Source: Haloarculaceae archaeon
Lineage (GTDB): Archaea > Halobacteriota > Halobacteria > Halobacteriales > Haloarculaceae
NCBI GenBank assembly: GCA_018609945.1
Contig: JAHENO010000005.1
Location: forward strand, 1-16,147
Length of the DNA: 16,147 bases
Direction of reading: 5' to 3'
Below the pieces are notes generated by a model. It saw nothing but the letters and a program-made list of their open reading frames with translations. It was not told the origin of the DNA and searched no databases. Each line of letters begins with the position of its first letter. Position 1 is the stretch's first letter. The translations under genes were made by a program, and so were the position numbers. This document shows positions 1 through 6,753 of this stretch, one piece after another.

Positions 1-1229
1 ACGGTGTCGAGCAGCGCCAGCGGGCCGCCCGACCCCGCTGGAGAATCGCCGCCGGCACCGCCGACGCCGCCGACACCGTCGATGTCACCCGTCAGACCGC
101 CCAGATTCTCGCCCGCGGAGAGATCGGGGCCACAGCAACAGTCCGCGGAGGAGCAGGCTTTCGCCTGGCCGGCGGTCGTGTTCGCGAGCAGTTCCATCCA
201 GTCGCGCTCGTCGACCATGCCCGAGACCGACTCCCAGAGGGAGTCGTCGAGAAACGAGGTGAGCGCGACGGGACCCTCCTCGCGGGGGAGCAGGGCGGTC
301 GCCATCTGGCAGTAGGACGAACAGCACGGGACCGGCAGCATGTCGCGGGTGTCGAACCCGCCGAGCTGGTCGGCCAGTCGGCGGGCGACCTCGTCGAGGG
401 GGAACCGCTCGGCGCCGCCGTGGTCGTCGAAGCGCCCGAAGTGGGCGACCGGCTGGAAGTTGATCGACTCGACGACGTCGGCGTTGTCGAGCCCGAACCG
501 AACGACGTCACCGAGTTCGTCGTCGTTGACGCCGGGGACGACCGTCGGGACGAGCACGACCGGCAACCCGGCCTCGCGGCAGGCCTCGATGGCGTCGTGT
601 TTCTCCTCTAAGAGGTCCACCTCGCGCAACTGTTCGTACGTCTCGGCGGTGAGACCGTCGAACTGGAGGTACAGCGCCGCCACGCCGGCGTCGGCGAGAC
701 GCCCTGCGTACCCCGATTCGTTGGCGATCCGGACGCCGTTGGTGTTGACCTGGACGTGGTCGAAGCCCATCTCCCCGGCCCGCTCGACGAGTTCGGGCAG
801 GTCGTCACGGACGGTGGGTTCGCCGCCCGAAAACTGGATGGGACGCGTGCCGGCCTCGTCTTTGACCACCTCCAGCAGGGCGACGACGTCTTCGAAGGCG
901 CGCTGTTTGCCGCCCGGCCCCGAGCCAGCAAAGCAATAGGAACACGAGAGGTTGCAGTCCTGGGTGACTTCGACGACCGAGAGGCAGGCGTGGTCGCCGT
1001 CGACCGTGAGGTCGCCATCGGCGCCGTAGTCGGGGTCGAGGTCGGCCGCCCACTCCCAGTGATCGAGCGATTCCCACACCTTCCGGCTGGCCGTCCCGTG
1101 GTCGGGACAGGTCCGGGCGAGATACACCGAGTCCTTCCGGGCCTCGTACCGGCCGGGAACCCGCTCCAGACAGTCCGGACAGAGGCTCGTCGTCTCCGCC
1201 AGCGGTTCCGCGTCGGAGTCCGTACTCAT
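1..1229 (-). CDS. Radical SAM protein, MJ0619/Tes-like family (3' end off window)
   Basis: I translated this from the reverse complement, starting at the ATG at 1229. The frame stays open for 409 codons to the window edge, so the C-terminus is missing. The N-terminus has a small metal-binding motif (C17-x2-C20 and C41 in TCPDHG), typical of MJ0619-like proteins. The radical SAM cluster motif CxxxCxxC is at C92, C96 and C99 (DCNLSCSYC), followed by FSGGEP and a barrel-like region. Further Cys-rich segments lie near residues 300-310 (PVPCCSSYC) and in the later CSSADCCC. The last visible stretch is Gly-rich. The family includes methanogen MJ0619 (pterin methylation) and the tetraether lipid synthase Tes. 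Which reaction a haloarchaeal member carries out is not known to me. It is divergent from the DUF547 gene, with a TATA-like box 28 bp upstream. The radical SAM call is secure; the subfamily is likely. Confidence 0.85.
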   Translation of the reverse strand, partial: MSTDSDAEPLAETTSLCPDCLERVPGRYEARKDSVYLARTCPDHGTASRKVWESLDHWEWAADLDPDYGADGDLTVDGDHACLSVVEVTQDCNLSCSYCFAGSGPGGKQRAFEDVVALLEVVKDEAGTRPIQFSGGEPTVRDDLPELVERAGEMGFDHVQVNTNGVRIANESGYAGRLADAGVAALYLQFDGLTAETYEQLREVDLLEEKHDAIEACREAGLPVVLVPTVVPGVNDDELGDVVRFGLDNADVVESINFQPVAHFGRFDDHGGAERFPLDEVARRLADQLGGFDTRDMLPVPCCSSYCQMATALLPREEGPVALTSFLDDSLWESVSGMVDERDWMELLANTTAGQAKACSSADCCCGPDLSAGENLGGLTGDIDGVGGVGGAGGDSPAGSGGPLALLDT

Positions 1230-1253
1230 GACCCTGGGGAAGGACGTTCCCGA

Positions 1254-1261
1254 CGTAAAGC
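1254..1261 (-). promoter_or_regulatory. TATA-like box for the radical SAM gene
   Basis: On the minus strand this reads CTTTAC, centred about 28 bp upstream of the ATG at 1229. That is the spacing expected for a leaderless haloarchaeal transcript. It is assigned by position and AT content only. Confidence 0.4.
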
Positions 1262-1336
1262 TACCCCGGGTGTGTACGCGCGCTGCCAGGTCAAGCGGCC
1301 CGGCCGGTATGTGCCGGCGGTGCCAGGCCGGGGAAC

Positions 1337-1346
1337 CCTTTTTTCC
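1337..1346 (+). promoter_or_regulatory. T-rich promoter element for the DUF547 gene
   Basis: A run of six T's in otherwise GC-rich DNA sits about 25 bp before the ATG at 1367. This fits a TATA-box position for a leaderless mRNA. The 137 bp between the two divergent start codons holds both proposed promoters. Confidence 0.4.
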
Positions 1347-1366
1347 CGTCTGGCCTACCCTCGAAC

Positions 1367-2215
1367 ATGGCCACGACATCCGTCACCGACGCCGAGACCG
1401 AGGAGGCCGGCGGCGCTGACGCCGACACCGACGCGGACGCAGGGGCGGACGCGGACGCCAGCGGGGACACGTCCGGAGCGGGTGTGCGGACAGGGTCGGG
1501 TGCAGTCTCGGACCTGACGCCGACCGAGACCGCACAGGAGTTGCTGGTGGCATACAGGACCGATATCGACCCGGACCCCTACCTTGCTACGCTCGCGGAA
1601 TTCGACGAGTCGGAGTTGCGCCCGCTCCAGCGCGACCGCGAGCGGGCGCTCGCGTTCTGGCTGAACTGCTACAACGCGGGCACCCAGCGCCTGCTCGCCG
1701 AGCGACCCGGCCTCTACGAGAGTCCCCTCCGGATGCTCCGCTTTTTCGGTGCTCGCTGTCTCACCGTCGCCGGGACGGGAGTGAGTCTCGACGACATCGA
1801 ACAGGGCATCCTCCGGGGGCGCTCGAAGTACGGACTCGGGTACCTGCCCCGCCTGCTGCCGGACACCTTCGAGGTGCTCTACCGGCTCGACGACCTCGAC
1901 CCGCGGATTCACTTCGCCCTGAACTGTGGGGCGGCGAGCTGTCCGGCGATCCGGGCCTACGAGCCCGGGGCCGTCGACGACCAGCTCGACCTGGCGACGC
2001 GGGCGTATCTGGACGGGACCGTCGAGTACGCCCCCGAGTCCGGAACGGTGCGGGTACCGCGAGTGTTTCTGTGGTACCGCGGGGATTTCGGCGGCCCCCG
2101 GGGTATCCGGCGCTTGCTCCGCGAGTACGAGGTCATCCCCGCCGACGCGACCCCGCGGGTGCGATACCAGTCCTGGGACTGGTCGCGGGCGGGCGCGAAG
2201 TTCGTCGAGGGGTAG
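1367..2215 (+). CDS. DUF547 domain-containing protein
   Basis: This is a 282-residue protein. The first ~50 residues are low-complexity Asp/Ala/Gly and are probably disordered, as is common at haloarchaeal termini. The DUF547 domain (PF04784) follows, recognised by AFWLNCYNAGTQRLL near residue 100 and HFALNCGAASCPAIRAY near residue 185. The conserved Cys residues in NCY and NCGAASC are present. I see no signal peptide or membrane segment. DUF547 has no established reaction, and the conserved Cys/His/Asn residues only hint at catalysis. The ATG at 1367 is chosen because a T-rich promoter box lies about 25 bp upstream. The gene converges on the GNAT gene to its right, with two hairpins in the gap. 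Confidence 0.88.
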   Translation: MATTSVTDAETEEAGGADADTDADAGADADASGDTSGAGVRTGSGAVSDLTPTETAQELLVAYRTDIDPDPYLATLAEFDESELRPLQRDRERALAFWLNCYNAGTQRLLAERPGLYESPLRMLRFFGARCLTVAGTGVSLDDIEQGILRGRSKYGLGYLPRLLPDTFEVLYRLDDLDPRIHFALNCGAASCPAIRAYEPGAVDDQLDLATRAYLDGTVEYAPESGTVRVPRVFLWYRGDFGGPRGIRRLLREYEVIPADATPRVRYQSWDWSRAGAKFVEG

Positions 2216-2277
2216 GCGCTCTTTCCCGTAGTCGATAGCGACCAGGAGGTACCCGTAATTGCGACTCGTGGTACTTC

Positions 2278-2299
2278 CGACACGACCCCGACCGTGTCG
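2278..2299. terminator. Perfect 7-bp hairpin between convergent genes
   Basis: CGACACG (2278-2284) is followed by 8 nt and then CGTGTCG (2293-2299). It lies 63 bp past the DUF547 stop. It could help end or process one of the two converging transcripts, but no T-tract follows, so the role is uncertain. Confidence 0.3.
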
Positions 2300-2357
2300 C
2301 TGACTGCGAGGACCGCTGGCCCGACACCGGCAGCGAGACGCTTGCCGAAAGCAGTGG

Positions 2358-2376
2358 GTCTCACCAGTCGTGAGAC
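2358..2376. terminator. Second perfect 7-bp hairpin between convergent genes
   Basis: GTCTCAC and GTGAGAC form a perfect stem with a CAGTC loop, about 30 bp downstream of the GNAT stop (minus strand). It may be a termination or processing hairpin for the converging transcripts. No experimental or T-tract support. Confidence 0.3.
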
Positions 2377-2406
2377 GACCCGGAGGGTTCCCCACGTGGA
2401 CGGCCC

Positions 2407-3156
2407 TCAGCCGAGGACGGGATCCCGAAGCATGATGGACATCTGTTGTTCGGCGACGTACTCGTCGGCGATTTTGAAGTGGGCCTTTCGGATCGCTTCA
2501 GTCTCCCAGCCATGCCGCTCCAGGAACCGGACCCCGTCCTGATTTGTCGCCGGCAGACTCTGATACACCTTCTCGTAGCCGTTCGACTCGGCCCACTCGA
2601 GTCCGTGCTCCAAGAGGCGACTGCCGATGCCGTGGCCGCGGTACTCCTGCAGGACGCCCATCGTCAACTCCGCGGTGTGCCCCAACTTCGCGAGGTTGGG
2701 TGAGCGAAGATGCGCCCAGCCGACCACGTCATCGTCGATAGTCGCGACGAAAAAAATCCGTGACTCGCGGTCGTTGTTCCGGAAGATGACTTCCTCGCTA
2801 TCCAGCAGGCCCGCGACGCTCCCGGCGGTCAGGTAAGCGTCCTCTTCGGCAACCTCACGCATCACCTTCACGAGTTCTTTGAGGTCGTTCTGCCTGGCCG
2901 CCCGGATGGTTACTTCTATCCCGTCGGTCTCGTAGGTTATGTCCTCGCTGTAGTCGAACTTGAGCCGGAAGGTGCCGTCCCGCTCTTCGAGGTACCCCTC
3001 CTCGATAAGCATCGCGAGTTTTCGGTCAAGGTCTCCCCGATCCATCGAAAACTCTGCTTCCAACTCGTCGCGCTCTACGGTGCCGTTTCGCTCGATGTAC
3101 TCGTACAGCCGCTTGCTGTCTTCGGATTCGAGCTTCTGGATCTGTGGAGCCTGCAT
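2407..3156 (-). CDS. GNAT-family N-acetyltransferase with N-terminal winged helix
   Basis: This is a 249-residue protein starting at ATG 3156 (MQAPQIQKLE). The frame extends 34 codons further upstream, but that stretch is AT-rich, not protein-like, and covers the promoter. Residues ~1-65 look like a winged helix (RLYEYIERNGTVERDELEAE, then a second helix and an EERDGTFRL wing). Residues ~78-249 are a GNAT domain with acetyl-CoA motif A (YRGHGIGSRLLEHGLEWAE) and the later NQDGVRFLERHGW segment. The family transfers an acetyl group from acetyl-CoA to an amine; the substrate here is unknown. The wHTH plus GNAT layout could mean protein- or DNA-dependent regulation. It converges on the DUF547 gene. 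Confidence 0.85.
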   Translation of the reverse strand: MQAPQIQKLESEDSKRLYEYIERNGTVERDELEAEFSMDRGDLDRKLAMLIEEGYLEERDGTFRLKFDYSEDITYETDGIEVTIRAARQNDLKELVKVMREVAEEDAYLTAGSVAGLLDSEEVIFRNNDRESRIFFVATIDDDVVGWAHLRSPNLAKLGHTAELTMGVLQEYRGHGIGSRLLEHGLEWAESNGYEKVYQSLPATNQDGVRFLERHGWETEAIRKAHFKIADEYVAEQQMSIMLRDPVLG

Positions 3157-3191
3157 GGTACTGGGAGTAGGCCGTCGCCATACATAGATAT

Positions 3192-3208
3192 TGTGAATTG
3201 ATATCACA
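3192..3208. promoter_or_regulatory. TGTGA-N7-TCACA palindrome upstream of the GNAT gene
   Basis: A perfect 5-bp inverted repeat, TGTGA (3192-3196) and TCACA (3204-3208), overlaps a second one, GATAT (3187-3191) and ATATC (3201-3205). It lies just upstream of the AT-rich TATA-like region (3180-3191) of the minus-strand GNAT gene, a good place for an operator. The cognate regulator is unknown. Confidence 0.35.
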
Positions 3209-3261
3209 TACCAAACAGCTGCGATATAACAGTGACGCACCCATCGCGAGTGGTACACGGA

Positions 3262-3323
3262 ATACAGAGGGATGACGAGTCTGTGGGATATTCGACCACT
3301 TCGTGATACGGTCCCAGCTGTAT
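3262..3323. repeat. Imperfect inverted-repeat segment sharing a 14-mer with the hairpin element
   Basis: The segment starts with ATACAG and ends with CTGTAT. A further inverted pair, AGAGGGAT (3266-3273) and ATCCCTCT (3322-3329), overlaps its ends. Inside it, GGATATTCGACCAC (3286-3299) is identical to 5176-5189 in the full hairpin element. CTTCGTGA (3298-3305) also occurs in that element (5168-5175), but on the other side of the 14-mer. It lacks the TACTG ends and TCA flanks of the family, so it may be a rearranged relic or a coincidence. Confidence 0.35.
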
Positions 3324-3578
3324 CCCTCTCCCACTTCCCTGCCGCGATGATACACAGTCGGTCACGCTGCTATTACCCATCCGAGTTATCGGTTGGTTAT
3401 GTTACGAACGCTTCCTCCCCCTTCCGACCGACCCGATGGTCTCACGGGTGCAGTCGAGTACGAACGTCACAGTCACCCCCGGAATCGATACCGTTCCTGT
3501 GGCCTTTCGTCCGGCCAGTGGGACACAGAGCGTGCTTTCAGGTCGAAATACGTCTCGGTCCGCCCTATCGTGCCCTCC

Positions 3579-3872
3579 TCAGGGTAGGCCAGCGATCACG
3601 TCGCGGTATTCGTCCTCGGGGAACGCTTTGAGTGTCTCGGTGGTGACAGCCCCCTCGCTGCCAACACCCAGAGCGAATTGCGCCGCTGTCTCGTCGTCCG
3701 GAAACTCTGTGACCGCGACGATATCGTACTGGCCGAACGTGAGGAAGAACTCTTTGAATTCTCCGTTCAGGGAGGCGGCCAGTTCTTTGGCGTCGTCGAG
3801 TCGATCGGGACTGTCCTCGATGTTCTGTACGCCCTGTCCGGTGTAACTGGTGAGATGGATATACGTTGGCAT
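3579..3872 (-). CDS. GYD domain-containing protein
   Basis: This is a 97-residue protein (MPTYIHLTSYTGQGVQNIED...). The layout fits the GYD family (PF08734): an N-terminal beta strand, a helix with KELAASLNGEFKEFF, then TFGQYDIVAVTEFPDDETAAQFAL. The family fold is a ferredoxin-like small domain that probably oligomerises; its biochemical role is not established. I chose ATG 3872 over the in-frame ATG at 3911. An AAGGTG Shine-Dalgarno-like sequence lies 5 nt upstream of 3872, and the protein starts like other family members there. A 31-bp motif shared with the SnoaL-like gene upstream region lies about 125 bp upstream. Confidence 0.8.
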   Translation of the reverse strand: MPTYIHLTSYTGQGVQNIEDSPDRLDDAKELAASLNGEFKEFFLTFGQYDIVAVTEFPDDETAAQFALGVGSEGAVTTETLKAFPEDEYRDVIAGLP

Positions 3873-3997
3873 CGTGACACCTTGCGCTTTCGCTTGCCTC
3901 TCACATCCCACTCGCTACGTGCCACGTCCCGTCAACCAGGCGGGGATGTACTCTCACAAGCCCTCCGAGCCAGGATAATGTTTCGGGGGTTACATGC

Positions 3998-4028
3998 TTC
4001 ACGGAGTCTTCACTGATCACGGTGTGAA
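3998..4028 (-). promoter_or_regulatory. Shared upstream motif, copy 1 (GYD transcription unit)
   Basis: This segment matches 5031-5061 at 24 of 31 positions, and its core TCTTCACTGATCACG (4007-4021) matches at 13 of 15. Both copies lie in the same orientation upstream of minus-strand genes in the accessory region. The ends (TTCAC and GTGAA) also form an inverted repeat here. A regulator site or a duplicated promoter region is the likeliest explanation. Confidence 0.4.
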
Positions 4029-4085
4029 CAGGCACGGTCATGCTGCTGGATACTTTGCAGATCGGTCATGAAGAACAGATGGCTG

Positions 4086-4508
4086 TTACTGTATCGGTTC
4101 GGAAATCGCCTCGAGTTGTTGCAGGCCGGCGAGAAAGTTCCAGGTGGCCCAGGTTTCTGCAATTTGCCCGCCACTGATGCGATGCATGGCGTTTCCGGGG
4201 ATTTCAATCGTCTCGTGAGTCGGGTCGATCCCCCGGAACTCACCTTCGTGAGTCCCTGTCATCGTCCCCTCGAATGCCACCAGATCGTCCTCGGCGATGA
4301 TCTCGCCGATGTGGACCTCGCTGTCGGGGAATGCCTCGTGGAGGCGGCGTAGTGCCTCGATGAACGGCTCCGGACCCCGATCATCCACCTGTGCGTCTGG
4401 ATCGTGTCTGGTGTAGTCGGCCGTGAACAACTCCGCAACCCGGCCGTAATTCTGTTCGTTTGCCTCCCTGATGAACCGTCGTACGATTTCTTTGTTCGTT
4501 TTTGTCAT
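4086..4508 (-). CDS. SnoaL-like (ester cyclase-type) protein
   Basis: This is a 140-residue protein (MTKTNKEIVRRFIREANEQN...) of the NTF2-like alpha+beta barrel type. Family hallmarks are RHDPDAQ near residue 35, EAFPDSEVHIGEIIAEDDLV near 58-77, and TGTHEGEFRGIDPT. A helical C-terminal tail follows (WATWNFLAGLQQLEAI). SnoaL itself cyclises polyketide esters, but haloarchaeal relatives are common and mostly uncharacterised, so the reaction is unknown. It begins 21 bp after the end of a related, interrupted gene in the same direction, which suggests an operon and an ancient tandem duplication. No clear Shine-Dalgarno site is seen; the ATG at 4508 is the only start that gives the normal N-terminus. 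Confidence 0.83.
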   Translation of the reverse strand: MTKTNKEIVRRFIREANEQNYGRVAELFTADYTRHDPDAQVDDRGPEPFIEALRRLHEAFPDSEVHIGEIIAEDDLVAFEGTMTGTHEGEFRGIDPTHETIEIPGNAMHRISGGQIAETWATWNFLAGLQQLEAISEPIQ

Positions 4509-4529
4509 TATTCTTATATTCCGCGGATC

Positions 4530-4955
4530 TTACTCGCTCGGTGATTCGACGACGCCGAGTTGCTGCATCGGCCCATGTCGGTCATAATTGAGCCAGCTCT
4601 CCGCGATCTCGTCGTCTCCGGCCCGGAACATGACCATGACCGGTATCTCGACTTCCTGTCCGGTCGGCGGGATGCCCTGGAACTCGCTGTCGTGCGTACC
4701 GGTGGCCGTATGCCGGGCTGCGACCAGTTCTCCCTCGGCGAGTATATCTCCCATCGAATAGTCGAGGTCCGGAAACGCCTCGATGAATCCTCACTGATGG
4801 TCGACAACGGCATCGATGCCATGGACTTCCTCGTCGTGGTCATGAATCACAATGTCGTCGGCATGCGCTGCTCGGAACGCGTCGGGATCCCGCTCGTTCA
4901 GTGCCTCGTAGCCCTGGCGGACGAGTGCCTTGTTGTCTTGTTCTGGCATCGCCAT
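4530..4955 (-). pseudogene. SnoaL-like gene interrupted by one in-frame TGA
   Basis: This is a full-length SnoaL-like frame of 141 positions from ATG 4955 (MAMPEQDNKALVRQGY), with an AGAGGT ribosome-binding site about 6 nt upstream. Codon 55 is TGA (minus strand, 4793-4791). The same frame then continues without a break as GFIEAFPDLDYSMGDILAEGE...TGTHDSEFQGIPPTGQEVEIP to the normal end. The length matches the intact neighbour (140 residues), and the stop aligns with an Arg there, so a single CGA-to-TGA change would explain it. Everything else looks intact, so the lesion is recent, a sequencing error, or read through. A downstream ATG (MGDIL, 4754) could give a 74-residue C-terminal fragment. 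Confidence 0.75.
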
Positions 4956-5148
4956 GGTCGTACCTCTCTGGGGTGTACCCTCCACTCCATGTTTCTCGAG
5001 ACCGGGACTTCGTGTTATCCCGTGCTGTTTTTTACGGTATCTTCAGTGGTCACGATGTAATGCGGTGGACCCCGTGTTGCAGTCATCGAACGCGTAGACA
5101 GTAATCACAGTGCACATTCGGTTGTACGCAGGCTGCCAGATGTGCGTT
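4956..5148. other. Upstream region of the SnoaL-like pair
   Basis: This gap of about 190 bp lies between the interrupted SnoaL-like gene and the hairpin element. It holds the AGAGGT ribosome-binding site (4961-4967), an AT-rich promoter-like stretch (TTTTTTACGG near 5027-5036) and copy 2 of the shared motif. I see no gene in the rest. Confidence 0.4.
5031..5061 (-). promoter_or_regulatory. Shared upstream motif, copy 2 (SnoaL-like transcription unit)
   Basis: Its core TCTTCAGTGGTCACG (5040-5054) corresponds to 4007-4021. The copy lies about 76 bp upstream of the interrupted SnoaL-like gene's start. It supports common control of this unit and the GYD gene. Confidence 0.4.
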
Positions 5149-5152
5149 CTCA

Positions 5153-5230
5153 TACTGCCGGCTATAACTTCGTGAGGATATTCGACCACCCGCGGGGTCG
5201 AAATTCCTCAGAGGCGTATAGCCGGCAGTA
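5153..5230. mobile_element. 78-bp MITE-like palindromic element, copy 1
   Basis: The ends are a perfect 14-bp terminal inverted repeat: TACTGCCGGCTATA (5153-5166) and TATAGCCGGCAGTA (5217-5230). Inside is a second, near-perfect arm pair: TGAGGATATTCGACC (5173-5187) against GGTCGAAATTCCTCA (5196-5210, two mismatches). The whole element can fold into one long hairpin. It is flanked on both sides by TCA (5150-5152 and 5231-5233), which looks like a 3-bp target duplication. The right TCA is the TGA stop codon of the FAD oxidoreductase on the minus strand. It encodes no protein, so it would depend on a transposase elsewhere, or be a spread structural repeat. Confidence 0.7.
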
Positions 5231-6631
5231 TCAGGTACTGGGCTCGATATTCTGGTTCAGTTGGAACAGATTCTCGGGGTCGTACTCGTCTTTGAGCGTG
5301 ACCAACCGTTCGTACGCCGGGCCGAACGTCGTCCGCATCATCTCGTTGCCCTCCTCGTGGAAGCCTGGGAAGTTCAGGTAGACCGACCCATCGGAGAACT
5401 GACGCATGTCGTCGAGACAGTCTCGGACCCACGCGACGTTGGCGTCGTCTGCTTCAGGGTCCTCCCAGTTAGCCTCCACGCCGAGAAGGTACGGCGCGTG
5501 GCGGCCGGCAAAGGCGCTCTCCTCGATACCGACGTCCGTAATCGCACCCCCGAGCTGCCAGACGTCGACCGTCGATAACGGCGACGGAGCGTCCCGAGCC
5601 CAGTATTCGATGCGGTCGATGGCAGCGTCAGAAAGTCCGTCGAGATACAGCGACTTCCAGTAGTACCGCATTCCGTCGGGATAGTCCTCGTCGAGGAGTT
5701 GCTGGAACTCGGTGTAGGGCATCGTCCCACTGAAATCAGCAATCGGATCGGCGAATGCCCGTAGAGGCTTCAGTTCGGACTCTCCCTCGCCGGCAGGCCC
5801 GGCGTAACAGCCCATGATGGCGAACTTCTGCCGGTGGACCCACTCGGCAGGGAACATCTCCTCTTCCGGAAGCTCGCCGGCGAACACGAGCGTGCTGATT
5901 TCGTTGGGAGCGGTCGCAACAAAGTCCCGGTAGGCTTGCAGCACCTCGGTCAGTCGGTCACCTGGATAGAACACGAGGCAGGTCGCCACCTCCGGACCGA
6001 CTGGATGAAGGGCGAACTCGAATCCGGTGACGACACCGAAGTTTCCACCGCCCCCGCGCACGCCCCAGAACAGATCCTCGTTCTCGTCGGGACTGGCCGT
6101 CAGGTACTTGCCCTCCGCCGTGACCAGGTCAACGGACCGGAGGTTGTCACAACTCAGGCCGTACTTGCAGCGCAGGTGTCCGATTCCACCACCGAGTGTC
6201 AACCCGGCGATGCCGGTGTCCGAAACGACGCCGCCGGGTGTCGCGAGTCCGAACGCCTGTGTTTCGTGGTCGAGGTCTGCCCACGTGGCACCGGCCTGGA
6301 CCCACGCCGTCCGCCCCTCTGGATCGACCCGGACGCCGGTCATCTCCGAGAGGTCGATGACGAGCCCATCATCGCAGACGGCAGTGCCGGCAACGTTGTG
6401 CCCGCCGCCACGCACCGCCACGAGAAGGTCGTTCTCGCGGGCGAAATTCACGGCACTGATGACGTCCGCGGTACCCGCACACCGCGCAATGACCCCCGGC
6501 CGCTTGTCGATCATCCCGTTCCAGACGGCGCGGGCGTCGTCGTAGTCGGGGTCGTCGGGACGGATTAGCTCTCCGTGGAATCCGGCTTCGAACGGTTCGA
6601 ACTGTTCGTCGTCGAATGCATACTGTGCCAT
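5231..6631 (-). CDS. FAD-binding oxidoreductase, berberine bridge enzyme-like
   Basis: This is a 466-residue protein with the PCMH-type FAD domain (about residues 40-215) and a C-terminal BBE motif (KDEYDPENLFQLNQNI near residues 446-461). The flavin-linking motif RGGGHN puts the likely 8-alpha-histidyl FAD link at H78. The second FAD segment (GIAGLTLGGGIGHLRCKYGL) has Ile where bicovalent BBE enzymes carry Cys, so a single covalent link is expected. Family members oxidise sugars, alkaloids or other alcohols/amines with O2 or another acceptor; the substrate here is unknown. No signal peptide is visible, so it is probably cytoplasmic. It is divergent from a FilR1-type regulator, with a repeat array between them. 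Its TGA stop is the boundary of the hairpin element. Confidence 0.9.
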   Translation of the reverse strand: MAQYAFDDEQFEPFEAGFHGELIRPDDPDYDDARAVWNGMIDKRPGVIARCAGTADVISAVNFARENDLLVAVRGGGHNVAGTAVCDDGLVIDLSEMTGVRVDPEGRTAWVQAGATWADLDHETQAFGLATPGGVVSDTGIAGLTLGGGIGHLRCKYGLSCDNLRSVDLVTAEGKYLTASPDENEDLFWGVRGGGGNFGVVTGFEFALHPVGPEVATCLVFYPGDRLTEVLQAYRDFVATAPNEISTLVFAGELPEEEMFPAEWVHRQKFAIMGCYAGPAGEGESELKPLRAFADPIADFSGTMPYTEFQQLLDEDYPDGMRYYWKSLYLDGLSDAAIDRIEYWARDAPSPLSTVDVWQLGGAITDVGIEESAFAGRHAPYLLGVEANWEDPEADDANVAWVRDCLDDMRQFSDGSVYLNFPGFHEEGNEMMRTTFGPAYERLVTLKDEYDPENLFQLNQNIEPST

Positions 6632-6686
6632 GTGTTAACGAAAGAGTGCCCGTGTTTTGGCCTCACCTATCATACAGCATTCGACG

Positions 6687-6753
6687 CCGTGACCGGTGTT
6701 TCAGCACGTGAGACGTGTTTCAATCCGTGACAGGAAGAGTTACCATCCATGAC
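6687..6753. promoter_or_regulatory. 19-bp-phased repeat array between the FAD oxidoreductase and its regulator
   Basis: GTGTTTCAGCACGTGA (6696-6711) is repeated as GTGTTTCAATCCGTGA (6715-6730), 13 of 16 identical. The CGTGA core also occurs one period upstream, giving cores at 6688, 6707 and 6726. A weaker CATGA follows at 6748. The 19-bp spacing is close to two DNA turns, so the sites face the same side of the helix. The array fills the gap between the two divergent start codons (6631 and 6781). The obvious candidate to bind it is the regulator encoded to the right. Confidence 0.55.

Larger units (their letters stand above)
3157..3578. other. Gene-free interval between the GNAT and GYD genes
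   Basis: This 422-bp AT-richer stretch has no reading frame with convincing codon use or family motifs. It contains the GNAT promoter and palindrome near 3180-3208 and an imperfect inverted-repeat region at 3262-3329. I see nothing recognisable in the remainder (about 3330-3578). Confidence 0.6.

Noticed and set aside
1355..2395. 346-codon minus-strand frame opposite DUF547
   Set aside because: Shadow of the DUF547 gene; no recognisable motif and Arg/Pro-rich composition.
4791..4793. TGA as selenocysteine codon
   Set aside because: No selenocysteine use is known in haloarchaea, and the paralogue has Arg, not Cys, at this place.
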